A stretch of DNA of 51,079 bases. Origin: Streptomyces jumonjinensis. GTDB taxonomy: Bacteria > Actinomycetota > Actinomycetes > Streptomycetales > Streptomycetaceae. The notes below the pieces were generated by a model. The model was not told where the DNA came from. It saw only the letters and a list, made by a program, of their open reading frames with translations, and did not search any database. Location of the stretch: the NCBI RefSeq assembly GCF_009600885.1, contig NZ_VCLA01000022.1, positions 1 to 51,079 on the forward strand, in the 5' to 3' direction. This document shows, in pieces, positions 39,162 to 48,588 of this stretch; position 1 is the stretch's first letter, and each line of letters starts with the position of its first letter. The position numbers and the translations under genes are program-made.

Positions 39162-39340
39162 CGTCCTGTCGTCATGTCGTATGCCGCTATCGGCATAGCG
39201 CTCGGGGGGCGTTCCCCCTGGGTCGTGTCCGACGGATCGGACAGGCCCTGGTCGTCGCCTGCTCCGGAGACCCGACCGGAATCGGTTGTCCACGGCCGGA
39301 ACCGGAATGCATGGGGCTACCGGCGCAAGCTGGACTTAGC

Positions 39341-39359
39341 TTAGGTTAGCCTTACCTCG
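39341..39359. promoter_or_regulatory. DtxR/DmdR-type iron box between hmuT and htaA
   Basis: TTAGGTTAGCCTTACCTCG matches the DtxR-family consensus (TTAGGTTAG..TAACCTAA) closely in the left arm and well in the right. It lies 36 bases before htaA and serves the divergent hmuT side too, so both are probably repressed by iron-loaded DmdR. Confidence 0.8.
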
Positions 39360-39394
39360 CTCTGCCAGACTCCGTACCCCCCTCGGAGGGACTC

Positions 39395-40852
39395 ATGCTG
39401 CCGTCCAGACCGGCCCGCGCGTTCGCCGTAACGCTCCTCGCGGCCATGCTCGGAGCCCTGCTCCCGGCGGGAGCCGCGCAGGCGGCGGAGCGCCCGGTCG
39501 AGGGCGGCAGACTCGACTGGGGGCTGAAGTCCTCCTTCCAGAAGTACGTCACCGGGCCCATAGCGAGCGGCGAATACCGCCTCACGGCGGGCGCCGCCAC
39601 GGTCGGGGAGAGCCTCTTCCGCTTCCACTCGGCGAAGGGGGGCTATGACCCCGAGACCGGCGCGTTCCAGGCCGCGTTCAGCGGCGGGGTCCACTTCACC
39701 GGGCACCGCAAGCCGGACGGCAGCCATGAGCTGGACCTCTCCCTGAGCCGGCCCACGGTCCGGATCTCCGGCGGCAAGGGCACGCTCCACGCGGACATGG
39801 TGAGCAAGGCCCGGGGCAGCGGCAAGGTGACCAGGTCGACCCAGGTCGCCTTCGCCTCGCTGAATCTCTCCGGCATCGACATGAGGGGCGGCACCGGCCC
39901 GGTCGCGCTCAACAACGTGCCCGCGACACTGACCTCGCAGGGCGCGACCGCCTTCGCCGGCTTCTACACGGCGGGCACCCCGCTCGACCCGATCAGCCTG
40001 AGCGTCGACACCGCCGAGAGCGCCGAGAGCGCCGAGAGCGCCGAGAGCGCGCCGGAGCGGAAGAGGCCCGCTGACGAGCCCGCCGACAAGGCGGCCGGGA
40101 AGCCGGCCGGTGAGAAGTCCGCCGACGAGCCCTCCCGGGCGAAGCAGGGCCGGCTCGCGGACGGGGCCGTCGACTGGGGTGTGCGCCGTACCTTCCGGGA
40201 GTACGTCACCGGCTCCGTCTCCCAGGGGGAGTGGACCCTGAGCGACGGCGCGCAGGACGGCGGAGCGCTCTTCCGCTTCCCCCGGGGAGAAGGCTCCTAC
40301 GACGCCCGGAAGCAGACCCTCGACGCGTCCTTCGCCGGCTCCGTCGCCTTCACCGGCAAGCACCTCGATCTCACCCTCGGCAAGGTCACCGCCCGGGTGA
40401 AGGACGGCAAGGGCACGCTCAGCGCCGATGTGACCAGCGAGGGCCGGACCCGTGAGGCGGTGCCGCTGGTCACCTTCGAGGCCGGGAACCTGACGCCCGA
40501 GAAGGGACTCGTCTCCCTCGACGAGGCCCCGGCGACGCTCACCGAGGGCGGCGCGAAGGCGTTCGGCTCGATGTACAAGGCGGGCACCGCCATGGACCCG
40601 GTCTCCCTCGCCGTGGCCGTGGACGAGAAGGCCCAGCTGCCCGCGCTGCCGGACCTCGGCAGCGACGCGAGCCCGGCCCCCGCGAAGGACGCGGAGAAGC
40701 CCGCGGAGAAGTCCGCCTCCGACGCGGCCCCCGCCGCCGACTCCTCCGCCTCCTCCCTCACCTGGGTGTACGTCGCCGCAGGCGCGGGAGTGCTCGCCGC
40801 CGCGGCCGTCGCCCTCCTCGTCGTGCGCCGTCGCCGCACGGCCCAGAACTGA
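39395..40852 (+). CDS. htaA: Cell-surface haem protein with two HtaA domains
   Basis: 485 residues. The signal peptide ends near AQAAE, then come two HtaA domains. The first starts LDWGLKSSFQKYVTG and the second VDWGVRRTFREYVTG, each with the later LHADM/TLSAD-type strands. A Ser/Ala/Glu linker with repeated AES units (DNA 40013 onwards) lies between them. The C-terminus has a membrane helix (WVYVAAGAGVLAAAAVALLVV) and a basic tail but no sortase motif. HtaA domains bind haem and pass it to HmuT in corynebacteria. An iron box sits just upstream. Confidence 0.9.
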   Translation: MLPSRPARAFAVTLLAAMLGALLPAGAAQAAERPVEGGRLDWGLKSSFQKYVTGPIASGEYRLTAGAATVGESLFRFHSAKGGYDPETGAFQAAFSGGVHFTGHRKPDGSHELDLSLSRPTVRISGGKGTLHADMVSKARGSGKVTRSTQVAFASLNLSGIDMRGGTGPVALNNVPATLTSQGATAFAGFYTAGTPLDPISLSVDTAESAESAESAESAPERKRPADEPADKAAGKPAGEKSADEPSRAKQGRLADGAVDWGVRRTFREYVTGSVSQGEWTLSDGAQDGGALFRFPRGEGSYDARKQTLDASFAGSVAFTGKHLDLTLGKVTARVKDGKGTLSADVTSEGRTREAVPLVTFEAGNLTPEKGLVSLDEAPATLTEGGAKAFGSMYKAGTAMDPVSLAVAVDEKAQLPALPDLGSDASPAPAKDAEKPAEKSASDAAPAADSSASSLTWVYVAAGAGVLAAAAVALLVVRRRRTAQN

Positions 40853-40875
40853 CCCGAATCAAGGAGTACCCCCTC

Positions 40876-42570
40876 ATGCCCGCCTCCCGCCGGCCCCTCG
40901 TCCTCGCCGCAGCGGCGGCCACCGCCGCCGCGCTCGGCGCCACCGCACTCGCCCTCCCGGCGGTCGCGGCGGACTCGTCGCCGCCCGCCGCCGAACGGAC
41001 CACCGCCGTGCCGTCAGCCGACGCGCCGTCCGCCGCCGGGATCGAACTGGCGGAAGGAACCCTGGACTGGGGCTTCAAGGACTCCTTCCGCGCCTACGTC
41101 GGCGCGGAGAACATCAAGGTGTCCCAGGGAGCGAAGCAGGCGGCGGAGAACGGCCCGTTCACCTTCACCGGCGGCACCGGCACATACGACACCGCCACCT
41201 CCGTGAACAGCGTGTCCTTCGAGGGCAGTGTGCTCTTCACCGCGAAGCACTTCACCCTCGAACTCTCCGATGTGAAGATGATCAGCGACCGGAAGAGCGG
41301 CACCGTCCAGGGCGATGTCACCGTCGACGGCGAGAAGCGGAACGACATCGCGATCGCCGAGCTCGATATGGCGAAGGCGGACCGGGGCTCCGGCGACGGC
41401 GGTGCGACGGTCTTCGCGGACATCCCGGCGACGCTGACGGCCGACGGCGCGGCAGCCTTCCGCTACCCGGCGGGCCAGGCGCTGGACACGGCGACCCTCT
41501 CGGTCAGGACGGCGGACGGCGGCGAGCCGAAGCCCCCGCCGTCCGCCGGCCCCGGGCCCGCCGCCTCCAAGAGCCCCGGGCCGTCCGGGAAGCCGCAGCT
41601 CAAGCCGGAGTCCGAGCCCTCCGCCGGCGCCTCGGCGAAGCCCTCGGAGCAGTCGGCGAGCGGGAAGGCGGCGAACGGGAAGTCGGGGCGGTCGGGGACC
41701 GGAGCGGGCGACGGCGCGATCGCCGACGGCAATCTCGACTGGGGCCTCAAGAAGCGGTTCCGTGAGTACGTCGTCGGCAACATCGCCCACGGCAAGGTCG
41801 AACTCGCCGACGGCGCGGTGAAGTCGGGCGACGGCTACCGCTTCCCCAAGGGCACGGGCGCCTTCGACGCCGACGCGAAGTCCCTGTCGGCCTCCTTCGA
41901 CGGCAGCGTCCGCTTCCTGGGCCATCTCACGAAGGGGCAGTACATCCTCGATCTGAAGCTGAGCGGCCTCACCGTCCAGGCGAACGGCGCCCAGGGCGCC
42001 CTGACCGCCGATGTCAGCACCAAGACCCGGCCGAAGGGAAAGGAGAAGCCGAAGGTCCTGGTCTACGACGACCTTGAGTTCGCCTCGCTGACGATCCCGT
42101 CCGGCGGGCTCACGGCCGCGAGCGACGTCGTACGGCTGAATGCCGCCCCGGCGAAGCTGACGGCCGAGGGTTCCAAGGCCTTCGACGGCATGTACAAAGC
42201 CGGTGAGGAGCTGGACCCGGTCACCCTCGCGGTCTCCCTGGACGAGAACACCGAGGTCCCCGACACCACGGGCGGCTCCACCGGCACCACCGGAGGCTCT
42301 TCCACCGAGGGCTCCACCGGCTCCGGCACGACCGGCTCCACCGGTGGCGACTCCACCGGAGGCTCCGGCTCCACCACCGCGGGCTCGGTCGGCGGCTCCA
42401 CGGGCGGCTCGACCGGCGGTTCCACCGGCGGCTCGGTCGGCGGCTCCCTGGCGTCCACCGGCGCGGACATCCCCGCCACCGCGCTGATCGCCGCGTCGGC
42501 GGGCGTCGCCGCGGCCGGCGCGGGCGTGGTTCTCGCGGTCCGCCGCAAGCGGACCGCGACCGGTTCCTGA
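40876..42570 (+). CDS. Sortase-anchored haem protein with two HtaA domains
   Basis: 564 residues starting 23 bases after the first htaA. Signal peptide, then HtaA domains beginning LDWGFKDSFRAYVG and LDWGLKKRFREYVVG, separated by a Pro/Lys/Ser linker. After the second domain comes a long Gly/Ser/Thr-rich stalk. It is followed by LASTGAD (LAxTG-type sortase signal), a membrane helix and RRKR tail. It is probably wall-attached and hands haem to the shorter HtaA protein or HmuT. The pair presumably forms a relay across the cell wall. Confidence 0.9.
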   Translation: MPASRRPLVLAAAAATAAALGATALALPAVAADSSPPAAERTTAVPSADAPSAAGIELAEGTLDWGFKDSFRAYVGAENIKVSQGAKQAAENGPFTFTGGTGTYDTATSVNSVSFEGSVLFTAKHFTLELSDVKMISDRKSGTVQGDVTVDGEKRNDIAIAELDMAKADRGSGDGGATVFADIPATLTADGAAAFRYPAGQALDTATLSVRTADGGEPKPPPSAGPGPAASKSPGPSGKPQLKPESEPSAGASAKPSEQSASGKAANGKSGRSGTGAGDGAIADGNLDWGLKKRFREYVVGNIAHGKVELADGAVKSGDGYRFPKGTGAFDADAKSLSASFDGSVRFLGHLTKGQYILDLKLSGLTVQANGAQGALTADVSTKTRPKGKEKPKVLVYDDLEFASLTIPSGGLTAASDVVRLNAAPAKLTAEGSKAFDGMYKAGEELDPVTLAVSLDENTEVPDTTGGSTGTTGGSSTEGSTGSGTTGSTGGDSTGGSGSTTAGSVGGSTGGSTGGSTGGSVGGSLASTGADIPATALIAASAGVAAAGAGVVLAVRRKRTATGS

Positions 42571-42682
42571 CCTCACCCAGGACCCGGAGACAGGGCTGCA
42601 CCGGTGCCAAGTGCGCTGGTGCGGCCCTGCCGTTGTACTGACCGCGTACGCCGGACGGCCGAGCCGGTGCTTCAATGCCGGG

Positions 42683-43438
42683 GTGAACGAACGCGATGTA
42701 CGCCATGTGCTCGATGTGCTCCATGTCTTCTGCGACGCCGAAGGCCGGCACGGGAACGCCCTCGGGGTCGTCCGCGACCCGCGCGGCTACCCCGACGAGG
42801 CGTCACGGCTGGCGCTCGCCGGTGAACTCGGCTACAGCGAGACCCTGTTCGTGGACGACCCCGAGCGCGGGACCGTGGACATCTACACCCCGGGCCTGCG
42901 GCTCCCCTTCGCCGGGCATCCGCTCGTCGGCGCGGCCTGGCTGCTCGACCTGGCGGAGCTGAACCCTCCGGCGGGCACCGTGGAGGCGCGGGGCGACGGG
43001 GAGTTCACCTGGATCACCGCCCGCGCCGAGTGGGCCCCGCCCCGGCTGCTGGAGCGGTACGCCACCCCGGAGGAGATCGACGCGCTGCCCGCGCCGCCGC
43101 CGGGGGAGGGCTGGCTCTACGCCTGGGCCTGGGAGGACGAGGCCGCCGGACGGGTGCGGGCACGGGCGTTCCCCCGGCGGGACGGGGGGATCGTGGAGGA
43201 CGAGGCGACGGGGGCCGCCGCGCTGCTGCTCACGGATCTGCTGGGCCGGGCCCTGAACATCACTCAGGGCCGGGGGTCGCAGATCCTCACGGCCCCCGGC
43301 CCCGACGGCACGGTGGAGATCGGCGGACGGGTCCGCCTCGCAGCCGCCGCGCCGACTCCGGCACGCGGCATCGCGGGCCCGGCTCCGGTGCCCGCCCGCA
43401 GGCTGAGCGTCACCGACGCGCTGCGGCTGATGGGCTGA
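42683..43438 (+). CDS. PhzF-family isomerase/epimerase-like protein
   Basis: 251 residues from the GTG at 42683; a longer frame starts at 42611. The DAP-epimerase-like double fold is indicated by VFCDAEGRHGNALGVV, YSETLFVD, DIYTPGLRLPFAGHPLVGAAWLL and, late, GRGSQILTAPGPDGTVEIGGRV. PhzF-like proteins isomerise or cyclise small metabolites; the substrate is unknown. The N-terminal acid-base Glu is difficult to place. Located inside the haem locus but in no obvious operon with it. Confidence 0.85.
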   Translation: MNERDVRHVLDVLHVFCDAEGRHGNALGVVRDPRGYPDEASRLALAGELGYSETLFVDDPERGTVDIYTPGLRLPFAGHPLVGAAWLLDLAELNPPAGTVEARGDGEFTWITARAEWAPPRLLERYATPEEIDALPAPPPGEGWLYAWAWEDEAAGRVRARAFPRRDGGIVEDEATGAAALLLTDLLGRALNITQGRGSQILTAPGPDGTVEIGGRVRLAAAAPTPARGIAGPAPVPARRLSVTDALRLMG

Positions 43439-43586
43439 GGCCAGGCGGTCCGGCGGCTTCGCGGCTCGGGGGCTCGGCGGCCCGGCGGGGAGCCGCGCCC
43501 GCCGGGCCCGGGCGTCCGGGCTGCTCCGTACGCCTCAACCGCTCCGTACGCCTCAGCGGCTTCACACCTCAGCCGCCTCAGGCGCC

Positions 43587-44264
43587 TCACGCGCTGAGCG
43601 GGAACTCCCCGTCCAGCGCCTGGAAGACGGCGCTGTTGTGGTCATAGGCGCGGTTGCACTCCTCGATGATCCGCTGCCGCTCCAGATCGTCCGCGTTCAC
43701 CGCGTCCAGCAGCTCGCGGTAACCCCGCTTGAAGGCCGCCGGGTTCGGGATCTCCTCGAAGACGTAGAAGCGCACTCCGTCGCCCTTGCGCTCGAACCCC
43801 CAGGTCCGCTCCGCCCGGTCGCGCACCAGCTGGCCGCCCGCGAGATCCCCGAGATAACGGGTGTAGTGGTGCGCTATGTATCCGGCGGGCCAGGTCCTGG
43901 CGCACTCGGTGATCCGGGCGGCGTACGCGGCGGTCGCGGGCAGCGGCGTCAGGCCCGTACGCCACTGCGCGCCCAGCAGATGGGCCAGATCGCGCTCCAG
44001 CTGCGCGGTGCGGAACAGCTCGGGCTTGATGAAGGGCCCGGCCACCGGGTCGTCCTTCAGCAGCTCCGCGGACTCCTCCAGCGCCCGGTACACGAACCAG
44101 AGCTGGCCGGTGTAGCGGATGTACGCCTCTCTGCTGTGGCGGCCCCCGACGAGATCGCTGATGAAGGACGAGGCGGTCGCGTCGTCGTGCTTCGCTTGTG
44201 AAGAGGTGCGGATGAGCGTCGAGAAGGGCGTGCCGACGGGCGTATCGGTGGCGGTGGCGTCCAA
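43587..44264 (-). CDS. hmuO: Haem oxygenase (biliverdin-producing)
   Basis: 225 residues, the size of HmuO/HO-1 type enzymes. SSQAKHDDAT contains the proximal His (residue 26), and the distal helix is RYLGDLAGGQLV. YIRYTGQLWFVYRALEE and FYVFEEIPN are further family blocks. It opens haem to biliverdin, iron and CO, which completes the haem-iron acquisition set encoded nearby. The promoter carries a DtxR-type box (44342-44359), so expression should rise in iron starvation. Confidence 0.93.
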   Translation of the reverse strand: MDATATDTPVGTPFSTLIRTSSQAKHDDATASSFISDLVGGRHSREAYIRYTGQLWFVYRALEESAELLKDDPVAGPFIKPELFRTAQLERDLAHLLGAQWRTGLTPLPATAAYAARITECARTWPAGYIAHHYTRYLGDLAGGQLVRDRAERTWGFERKGDGVRFYVFEEIPNPAAFKRGYRELLDAVNADDLERQRIIEECNRAYDHNSAVFQALDGEFPLSA

Positions 44265-44341
44265 GGCGATGACCTCCAGGACCGGGGGACGGACGAGCGG
44301 ACGGCGCGCGGAAAGGGCCGTGCACCGCCACCGATCATCCT

Positions 44342-44359
44342 ACTTAGGCTTACCTAAGT
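44342..44359 (-). promoter_or_regulatory. Iron box upstream of haem oxygenase gene
   Basis: ACTTAGG and CCTAAGT flank a 4-base centre (CTTA). The 7-bp arms are perfectly inverted and match DtxR/DmdR sites. It is 77 bases before the start. Confidence 0.82.
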
Positions 44360-44408
44360 CAATGTGTTGCCGACGCCCTGTCGGTAAAAATCCGCTCCGC
44401 CGCGCCGG

Positions 44409-45266
44409 TCAGGGCAGCGTGAGGATGTCCGCCCCGGTCTCCGTCACCACCAGCGTGTGCTCGAACTGGGCCGTCCGCTTGCGGTCCTTGGTCACCACGG
44501 TCCAGCCGTCCTCCCACATGTCGTACTCATGGGTGCCGAGGGTGAGCATCGGCTCGATGGTGAAGGTCATCCCGGGCTGGATGACGGTCGTCGCGTGCGG
44601 CGAGTCGTAGTGCGGGATGATCAGCCCGGAGTGGAACGAGGAGTTGATCCCATGCCCGGTGAAGTCGCGGACCACGCCGTAGCCGAAGCGCTTGGCGTAC
44701 GACTCGATGACCCGGCCGATGACATTGATCTGGCGGCCGGGCTTGACGGCCTTGACGGCGCGGTTGAGCGACTCCCGGGTGCGCTCCACGAGCAGCCGGG
44801 ACTCGTCGTCGACCTCGCCGCAGAGATAGGTGGCGTTGTTGTCGCCGTGGACGCCGCCGATGTACGCGGTGACGTCGAGGTTCACGATGTCGCCGTCGCG
44901 GAGCACGGTGGAGTCGGGGATGCCGTGGCAGATGACCTCGTTGACCGAGGCGCAGAGGGACTTGGGGAAGCCCCGGTAGCCGAGCGTGGAGGGGTACGCG
45001 CCGTGGTCGCACATGTACTCATGGGCGACCCGGTCGAGGGCGTCGGTGGTCACCCCCGGAGCGATGTGCTTGGCGGCCTCCTCCATCGCCCGCGCGGCGA
45101 TGCGGCCCGCGACGCGCATCCGCTCGACGGTGTCGGAGTCCTGCACCTCCGGCCCGCTGTACGGGGTCGGGGCGGGCTTTCCGACGTATTCGGGGCGCCG
45201 GATGGCGGCGGGGACGGAGCGGGCGGGGGACAGTTCCCCGGGCACGAGCAGTGACTGGCCAGACAT
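44409..45266 (-). CDS. map: Methionine aminopeptidase, type I
   Basis: 285 residues. Metal ligands are complete: [11 protein letters not shown] (Asp), [11 protein letters not shown] (Asp), [11 protein letters not shown] (His), FTIEPMLT (Glu) and FEHTLVVT (Glu). It removes initiator methionine. An N-terminal extension ([18 protein letters not shown]) is typical of actinobacterial MetAPs of this group. The ATG at 45266 is preferred over 45284 because the family begins MSGQ. It is divergent from a small conserved gene. Confidence 0.94.
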   Translation of the reverse strand: MSGQSLLVPGELSPARSVPAAIRRPEYVGKPAPTPYSGPEVQDSDTVERMRVAGRIAARAMEEAAKHIAPGVTTDALDRVAHEYMCDHGAYPSTLGYRGFPKSLCASVNEVICHGIPDSTVLRDGDIVNLDVTAYIGGVHGDNNATYLCGEVDDESRLLVERTRESLNRAVKAVKPGRQINVIGRVIESYAKRFGYGVVRDFTGHGINSSFHSGLIIPHYDSPHATTVIQPGMTFTIEPMLTLGTHEYDMWEDGWTVVTKDRKRTAQFEHTLVVTETGADILTLP

Positions 45267-45325
45267 GTCAGCGAGTCTAACCACGGGGTGTGGGGCAGCA
45301 TGGCTCCAGAGGAAGGGAGCGGACG

Positions 45326-45553
45326 ATGGCGCTGTTCAAGAGGCGTACGGCTGGAAAGCCGGGCGAGTGGTACTACTGCCTGGAGCACGGGAAGGTCGAG
45401 GAGGGGCCGGAGTGCCCCGCGAAGAACCGGCTGGGGCCCTACGGGACCCGCCAGGAGGCCGAGCATGCCATGGAGACGGCGCGGGAGCGGAACGAGGAGT
45501 GGGAGAACGACCCCAAGTGGGGTGACACCCCCCGGGACGCCCCGGGGGCCTGA
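45326..45553 (+). CDS. Small conserved actinobacterial protein
   Basis: 75 residues from an ATG after GGAAGGGAGCGG. It starts [31 protein letters not shown] and includes [20 protein letters not shown]. The [13 protein letters not shown] and GPYGT-x-x-EAE-x-A pattern is recurrent in Streptomyces beside methionine aminopeptidase genes. Two cysteines and two histidines could bind a metal. The function is unknown. Confidence 0.8.
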   Translation: MALFKRRTAGKPGEWYYCLEHGKVEEGPECPAKNRLGPYGTRQEAEHAMETARERNEEWENDPKWGDTPRDAPGA

Positions 45554-45637
45554 GCCGGGGGCGGCGGCGGGGTTCGGCGCGGTGGTCCGGCGGCGGGGGC
45601 GCGCACGACGGCCGTGAGCGCGCCGGACGTGGGCACC

Positions 45638-45676
45638 GGACCGGTCTCCCGGACCGGTCTCCCGGACCGGTCTCCC
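45638..45676. repeat. 13-bp tandem repeat
   Basis: GGACCGGTCTCCC is repeated three times exactly (45638, 45651, 45664), with degenerate copies to about 45730. It lies downstream of the small gene and before the convergent MFS gene. GGACCGGTC is nearly palindromic, so the units could also fold. Confidence 0.8.
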
Positions 45677-45747
45677 GGGTCCGGTCTTCCCCGACCAGGT
45701 CTCCCCGACCAGGTCCCCCGGACCGGTCGCTCCCCGGCCGGAGGGCG

Positions 45748-47028
45748 TCACTCCCGGGTCGCGGCCTCCTGCTGGGCGCGGCGGCGCAGGGCGTCCTCGT
45801 CCGTGGTCGCGTCGTACCGCAGCAGCTTCGGCAGCGCGGCCGTCAGCAGGGCGACCCCCGCCACACAGACCACGCCCCCGCTCCAGATCGCGGCCCGGGT
45901 GCCGGTCCACCCCGCCATCGCCCCCGAGCGGACCTGCCCCAGCTGCGGGCCGACGCTGTACGACAGCACCTCGATGCCCGCCAGCCGTCCCCGCAGCTCA
46001 TCCGGGATGGTCTGGTTCCAGATCGTCATCCGGCCCAGCCCGCTGAGGGTGTCGCCCGCGCCCGCGAGCGCCAGGCACACCAGCACCAGCCAGATATTGT
46101 CGAACCAGCCCGCGGCGGCGATCGCCAGCCCCCAGACCGCCGCGCCGTAGACCACCAGCAGTCCGTGCCGCCGTACCCGGGTGGTCCAGCCGCTCATCGC
46201 GCTCAGCAGCACCGAGCCGAAGGAGATGGCGGCGAACATCAGCCCCAGCGACCACTCCGCGTCCAGGTCGTCCGCCAGGAAGGGAAAGATCGCGAGCGGG
46301 AAGGCGAAGATCATGGCCACCAGGTCGATGGCGTACGTCCCCAGCAGCACCGGCCGTGAGGCGGCATAGCGCGCGCCCTCCGCGATCCCGCGCAGCGACG
46401 GCTTCTCGGCGTCGTGCGCTGCCGGGGCGGGCGCCAGCCGCAGACACATCAGCACGGAGACCGCGAACCCGGCGAGGGTGATCCCGTACGCCGGCGCATG
46501 GCCCGCGTAGGCCACCACCAGACCGGCCGCCGCGGGCCCGGCGATCCCGCCGAGCTGCCAGCGCAGATTGTTCAGCGCCGCCGCCGCGGTCATCTGGTCG
46601 TGCGGGACGATACGGGCTATCAGCGCGTCCAGCGCCGGGCGCTGGAGACCGGCCATCGCCGAGACCCCGGCCGCCACCACATACAGCGGCCAGAGCATGG
46701 GCTCCGGCAGCATCGCGTTCACCAGCAGGATGACGGCGAGCACCCCGAGACCCGCCTCCGTGCCGATGATCAGCTTCCGCCGGTCGGCGGCGTCCGCGAG
46801 CGCTCCGCCGTACAGCCCGAACACGATCAGCGGCACCAGCTCCACCGCGCCCATCGCGCCGACCGCGAGCGGCGACCCGGTGAGGTCCTTGATCTGGAGC
46901 GGCAGCGCGATCATCGCCATCGCGCTGCCGAAGTGGGCGATCAGCCCCTGGACCCACAGCAGCCGGAAATCGCGGGAGGACCGCCAGGGGGAGAGATCGG
47001 GAAGTATCGCGGAGATCTTGGACGTCAC
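45748..47028 (-). CDS. MFS transporter (MFS_3/EntS-like)
   Basis: 426 residues with about twelve transmembrane helices. The N-terminus FRLLWVQGLIAHFGSAMAMIALPLQI and GLYGGALADAADRRKLI (D-R-R-K loop 2-3) are typical of EntS-like exporters. The C-terminus is hydrophilic (DEDALRRRAQQEAATRE). The substrate is unknown. Start GTG at 47028. A siderophore or drug exporter is possible. Confidence 0.87.
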   Translation of the reverse strand: MTSKISAILPDLSPWRSSRDFRLLWVQGLIAHFGSAMAMIALPLQIKDLTGSPLAVGAMGAVELVPLIVFGLYGGALADAADRRKLIIGTEAGLGVLAVILLVNAMLPEPMLWPLYVVAAGVSAMAGLQRPALDALIARIVPHDQMTAAAALNNLRWQLGGIAGPAAAGLVVAYAGHAPAYGITLAGFAVSVLMCLRLAPAPAAHDAEKPSLRGIAEGARYAASRPVLLGTYAIDLVAMIFAFPLAIFPFLADDLDAEWSLGLMFAAISFGSVLLSAMSGWTTRVRRHGLLVVYGAAVWGLAIAAAGWFDNIWLVLVCLALAGAGDTLSGLGRMTIWNQTIPDELRGRLAGIEVLSYSVGPQLGQVRSGAMAGWTGTRAAIWSGGVVCVAGVALLTAALPKLLRYDATTDEDALRRRAQQEAATRE

Positions 47029-47098
47029 AAACGGCCATGGTCCGTCCGTGACCTCGGCACCGGCAACCGAATTCGGGGCCGCCCAGCGCCCCGGGGAG

Positions 47099-47758
47099 CT
47101 ACCAGCGCGCGGGCGGCGGTGAGGTCAGCTGATCCACCAGCCGGGAGAGCCGGTCGCGGAAGGGGCGCCCGCCGCGCGAGCCCGGCAGACTGTTCTCCCC
47201 GGCCGCCGCGCTCACCAGATGCTGCACCATGTCCATGTCCACGGCGTCCATGGTGTCTACCGCGTTCACGGCGTTCACGGCGTTCATCGCGTTCATCTCG
47301 TTTCCTCGCGCCGCCACCGTCAGCGCCTCGTGCGCCAGCCCGTGCACCTCCGGGTCCCCGCCGTCCAGCGCCAGCACCGTGGCCCCCGCGCGGCGGGCGT
47401 CGCGCACCCGCTCCAGCAGCTCCGCCTCCGGCCGCTCCGGAGCCACCACCAGCAGCGTCTCCCCGCGCCGCACCGACTCCAGCCGGCCGAGGCCGACCGC
47501 CAGATGAGCCGGGTCGCCCGGCCTCGCCCGGTGGCGCACCAGCGTCGGGGCCAGCTCCGGCAGCCCCGACCAGGCGGCCTCGTCCACGAGATGCGCGGCC
47601 AGATGCCACGGCTCGTACTCCTCCGTCCCCACCAGCAGCAGCCCGCCCCCCTGCGGCACCACCGACGACCGCAGCACCCGGGCGAACCGCCGGGTGGCGC
47701 CCGGCCAGGGGGTGCCCGCCAGAACCTCGCGCAACAGCGCCACTCGCACCGCGTCCAT
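47099..47758 (-). CDS. Conserved hypothetical protein with hexamer-encoded repeat
   Basis: 219 residues, unknown function. Blocks FARVLRSSVVPQGGGLLLVGTEEYEPWHLAAHLVDEAAW and LVVAPERPEAELLERVRDARRAGATVLALDGGD resemble a Streptomyces family of uncharacterised proteins with a sugar-isomerase (SIS)-like flavour in the second block. Between residues 153 and 178 a repeated Asn/Asp-Ala-Met/Val segment (NEMNAMNAVNAVNAV) is produced by degenerate hexamers at about 47225-47300. The C-terminus has QHLVSAAAGENSLPG. The ATG at 47758 is well placed. Confidence 0.72.
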   Translation of the reverse strand: MDAVRVALLREVLAGTPWPGATRRFARVLRSSVVPQGGGLLLVGTEEYEPWHLAAHLVDEAAWSGLPELAPTLVRHRARPGDPAHLAVGLGRLESVRRGETLLVVAPERPEAELLERVRDARRAGATVLALDGGDPEVHGLAHEALTVAARGNEMNAMNAVNAVNAVDTMDAVDMDMVQHLVSAAAGENSLPGSRGGRPFRDRLSRLVDQLTSPPPARW

Positions 47759-47865
47759 GGCACCGCATCCTGTAGCACCCGCCGCCCGCGCGCAGGGCGG
47801 ATCCGGCCCGGCTCACTCCTTCGAGAGCCCGTACGCGCTCCGCCGCCTGGAAGTAGGGTCGGGCC

Positions 47866-48588
47866 ATGACTTCCACTGACAACTCAGCCGACTCCCCTGC
47901 CGAGGCCAAGCCCGCCGCGAAGGACCCCTGGGACCTCCCCGATGTGTCCGGTCTCGTCGTCGGCGTGCTCGGCGGCACCGGCGATCAGGGCCGGGGGCTC
48001 GCCTACCGGCTGGCCAGGGCCGGACAGAAGGTGATCATCGGCTCCCGGGCCGCCGAGCGCGCCGAGAGCGCCGCCGCCGGACTGGGCCTGGGCGTCGAGG
48101 GCGCGGACAACGCCGAGTGCGCCCGGCGCAGCGATGTGGTGATCGTGGCCGTGCCCTGGGACGGACATGCCAAGACCCTCGAATCGCTGCGCGAGGAGCT
48201 GAGCGGCAAGCTGGTCATCGACTGCGTCAATCCGCTCGGCTTCGACAAGAAGGGCGCGTACGCCCTCAAGCCGGCGGAGGGCAGCGCAGCCGAGCAGGCC
48301 GCCGCACTGCTGCCGGACTCCCGGGTCACGGCCGCCTTCCACCATCTGTCGGCGGTGCTGCTCCAGGACGAGTCGATCGACGAGATCGACACCGATGTGC
48401 TGGTGCTGGGCGAGGCGCGGGCCGACACCGATCTGGTGCAGGCGCTGGCGGGCCGGATCCCCGGAATGCGCGGAGTCTTCGCGGGCCGGCTCCGCAACGC
48501 CCACCAGGTGGAGTCCCTGGTCGCCAATCTGATCTCGGTGAACCGCCGTTACAAGGCGCACGCCGGGCTCCGCGTCACCGACGTCTGA
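47866..48588 (+). CDS. npdG: F420-dependent NADP reductase (NPDG family)
   Basis: 240 residues. VVGVLGGTGDQGRGLAYRLARAGQKVIIGSR is the dinucleotide-binding start with the NADP-type S-R-x-x-x-R. DVVIVAVPWDGHAKTLESL and VIDCVNPLGFDKKG follow, and AFHHLSAVLL is typical of the F420-reductase group. It transfers hydride between F420 and NADP, supplying reduced F420 for secondary-metabolite reductases. An acidic N-terminal tail precedes the fold. The ATG at 47866 is supported by a short GGTCGGG-type site only. Confidence 0.9.
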   Translation: MTSTDNSADSPAEAKPAAKDPWDLPDVSGLVVGVLGGTGDQGRGLAYRLARAGQKVIIGSRAAERAESAAAGLGLGVEGADNAECARRSDVVIVAVPWDGHAKTLESLREELSGKLVIDCVNPLGFDKKGAYALKPAEGSAAEQAAALLPDSRVTAAFHHLSAVLLQDESIDEIDTDVLVLGEARADTDLVQALAGRIPGMRGVFAGRLRNAHQVESLVANLISVNRRYKAHAGLRVTDV

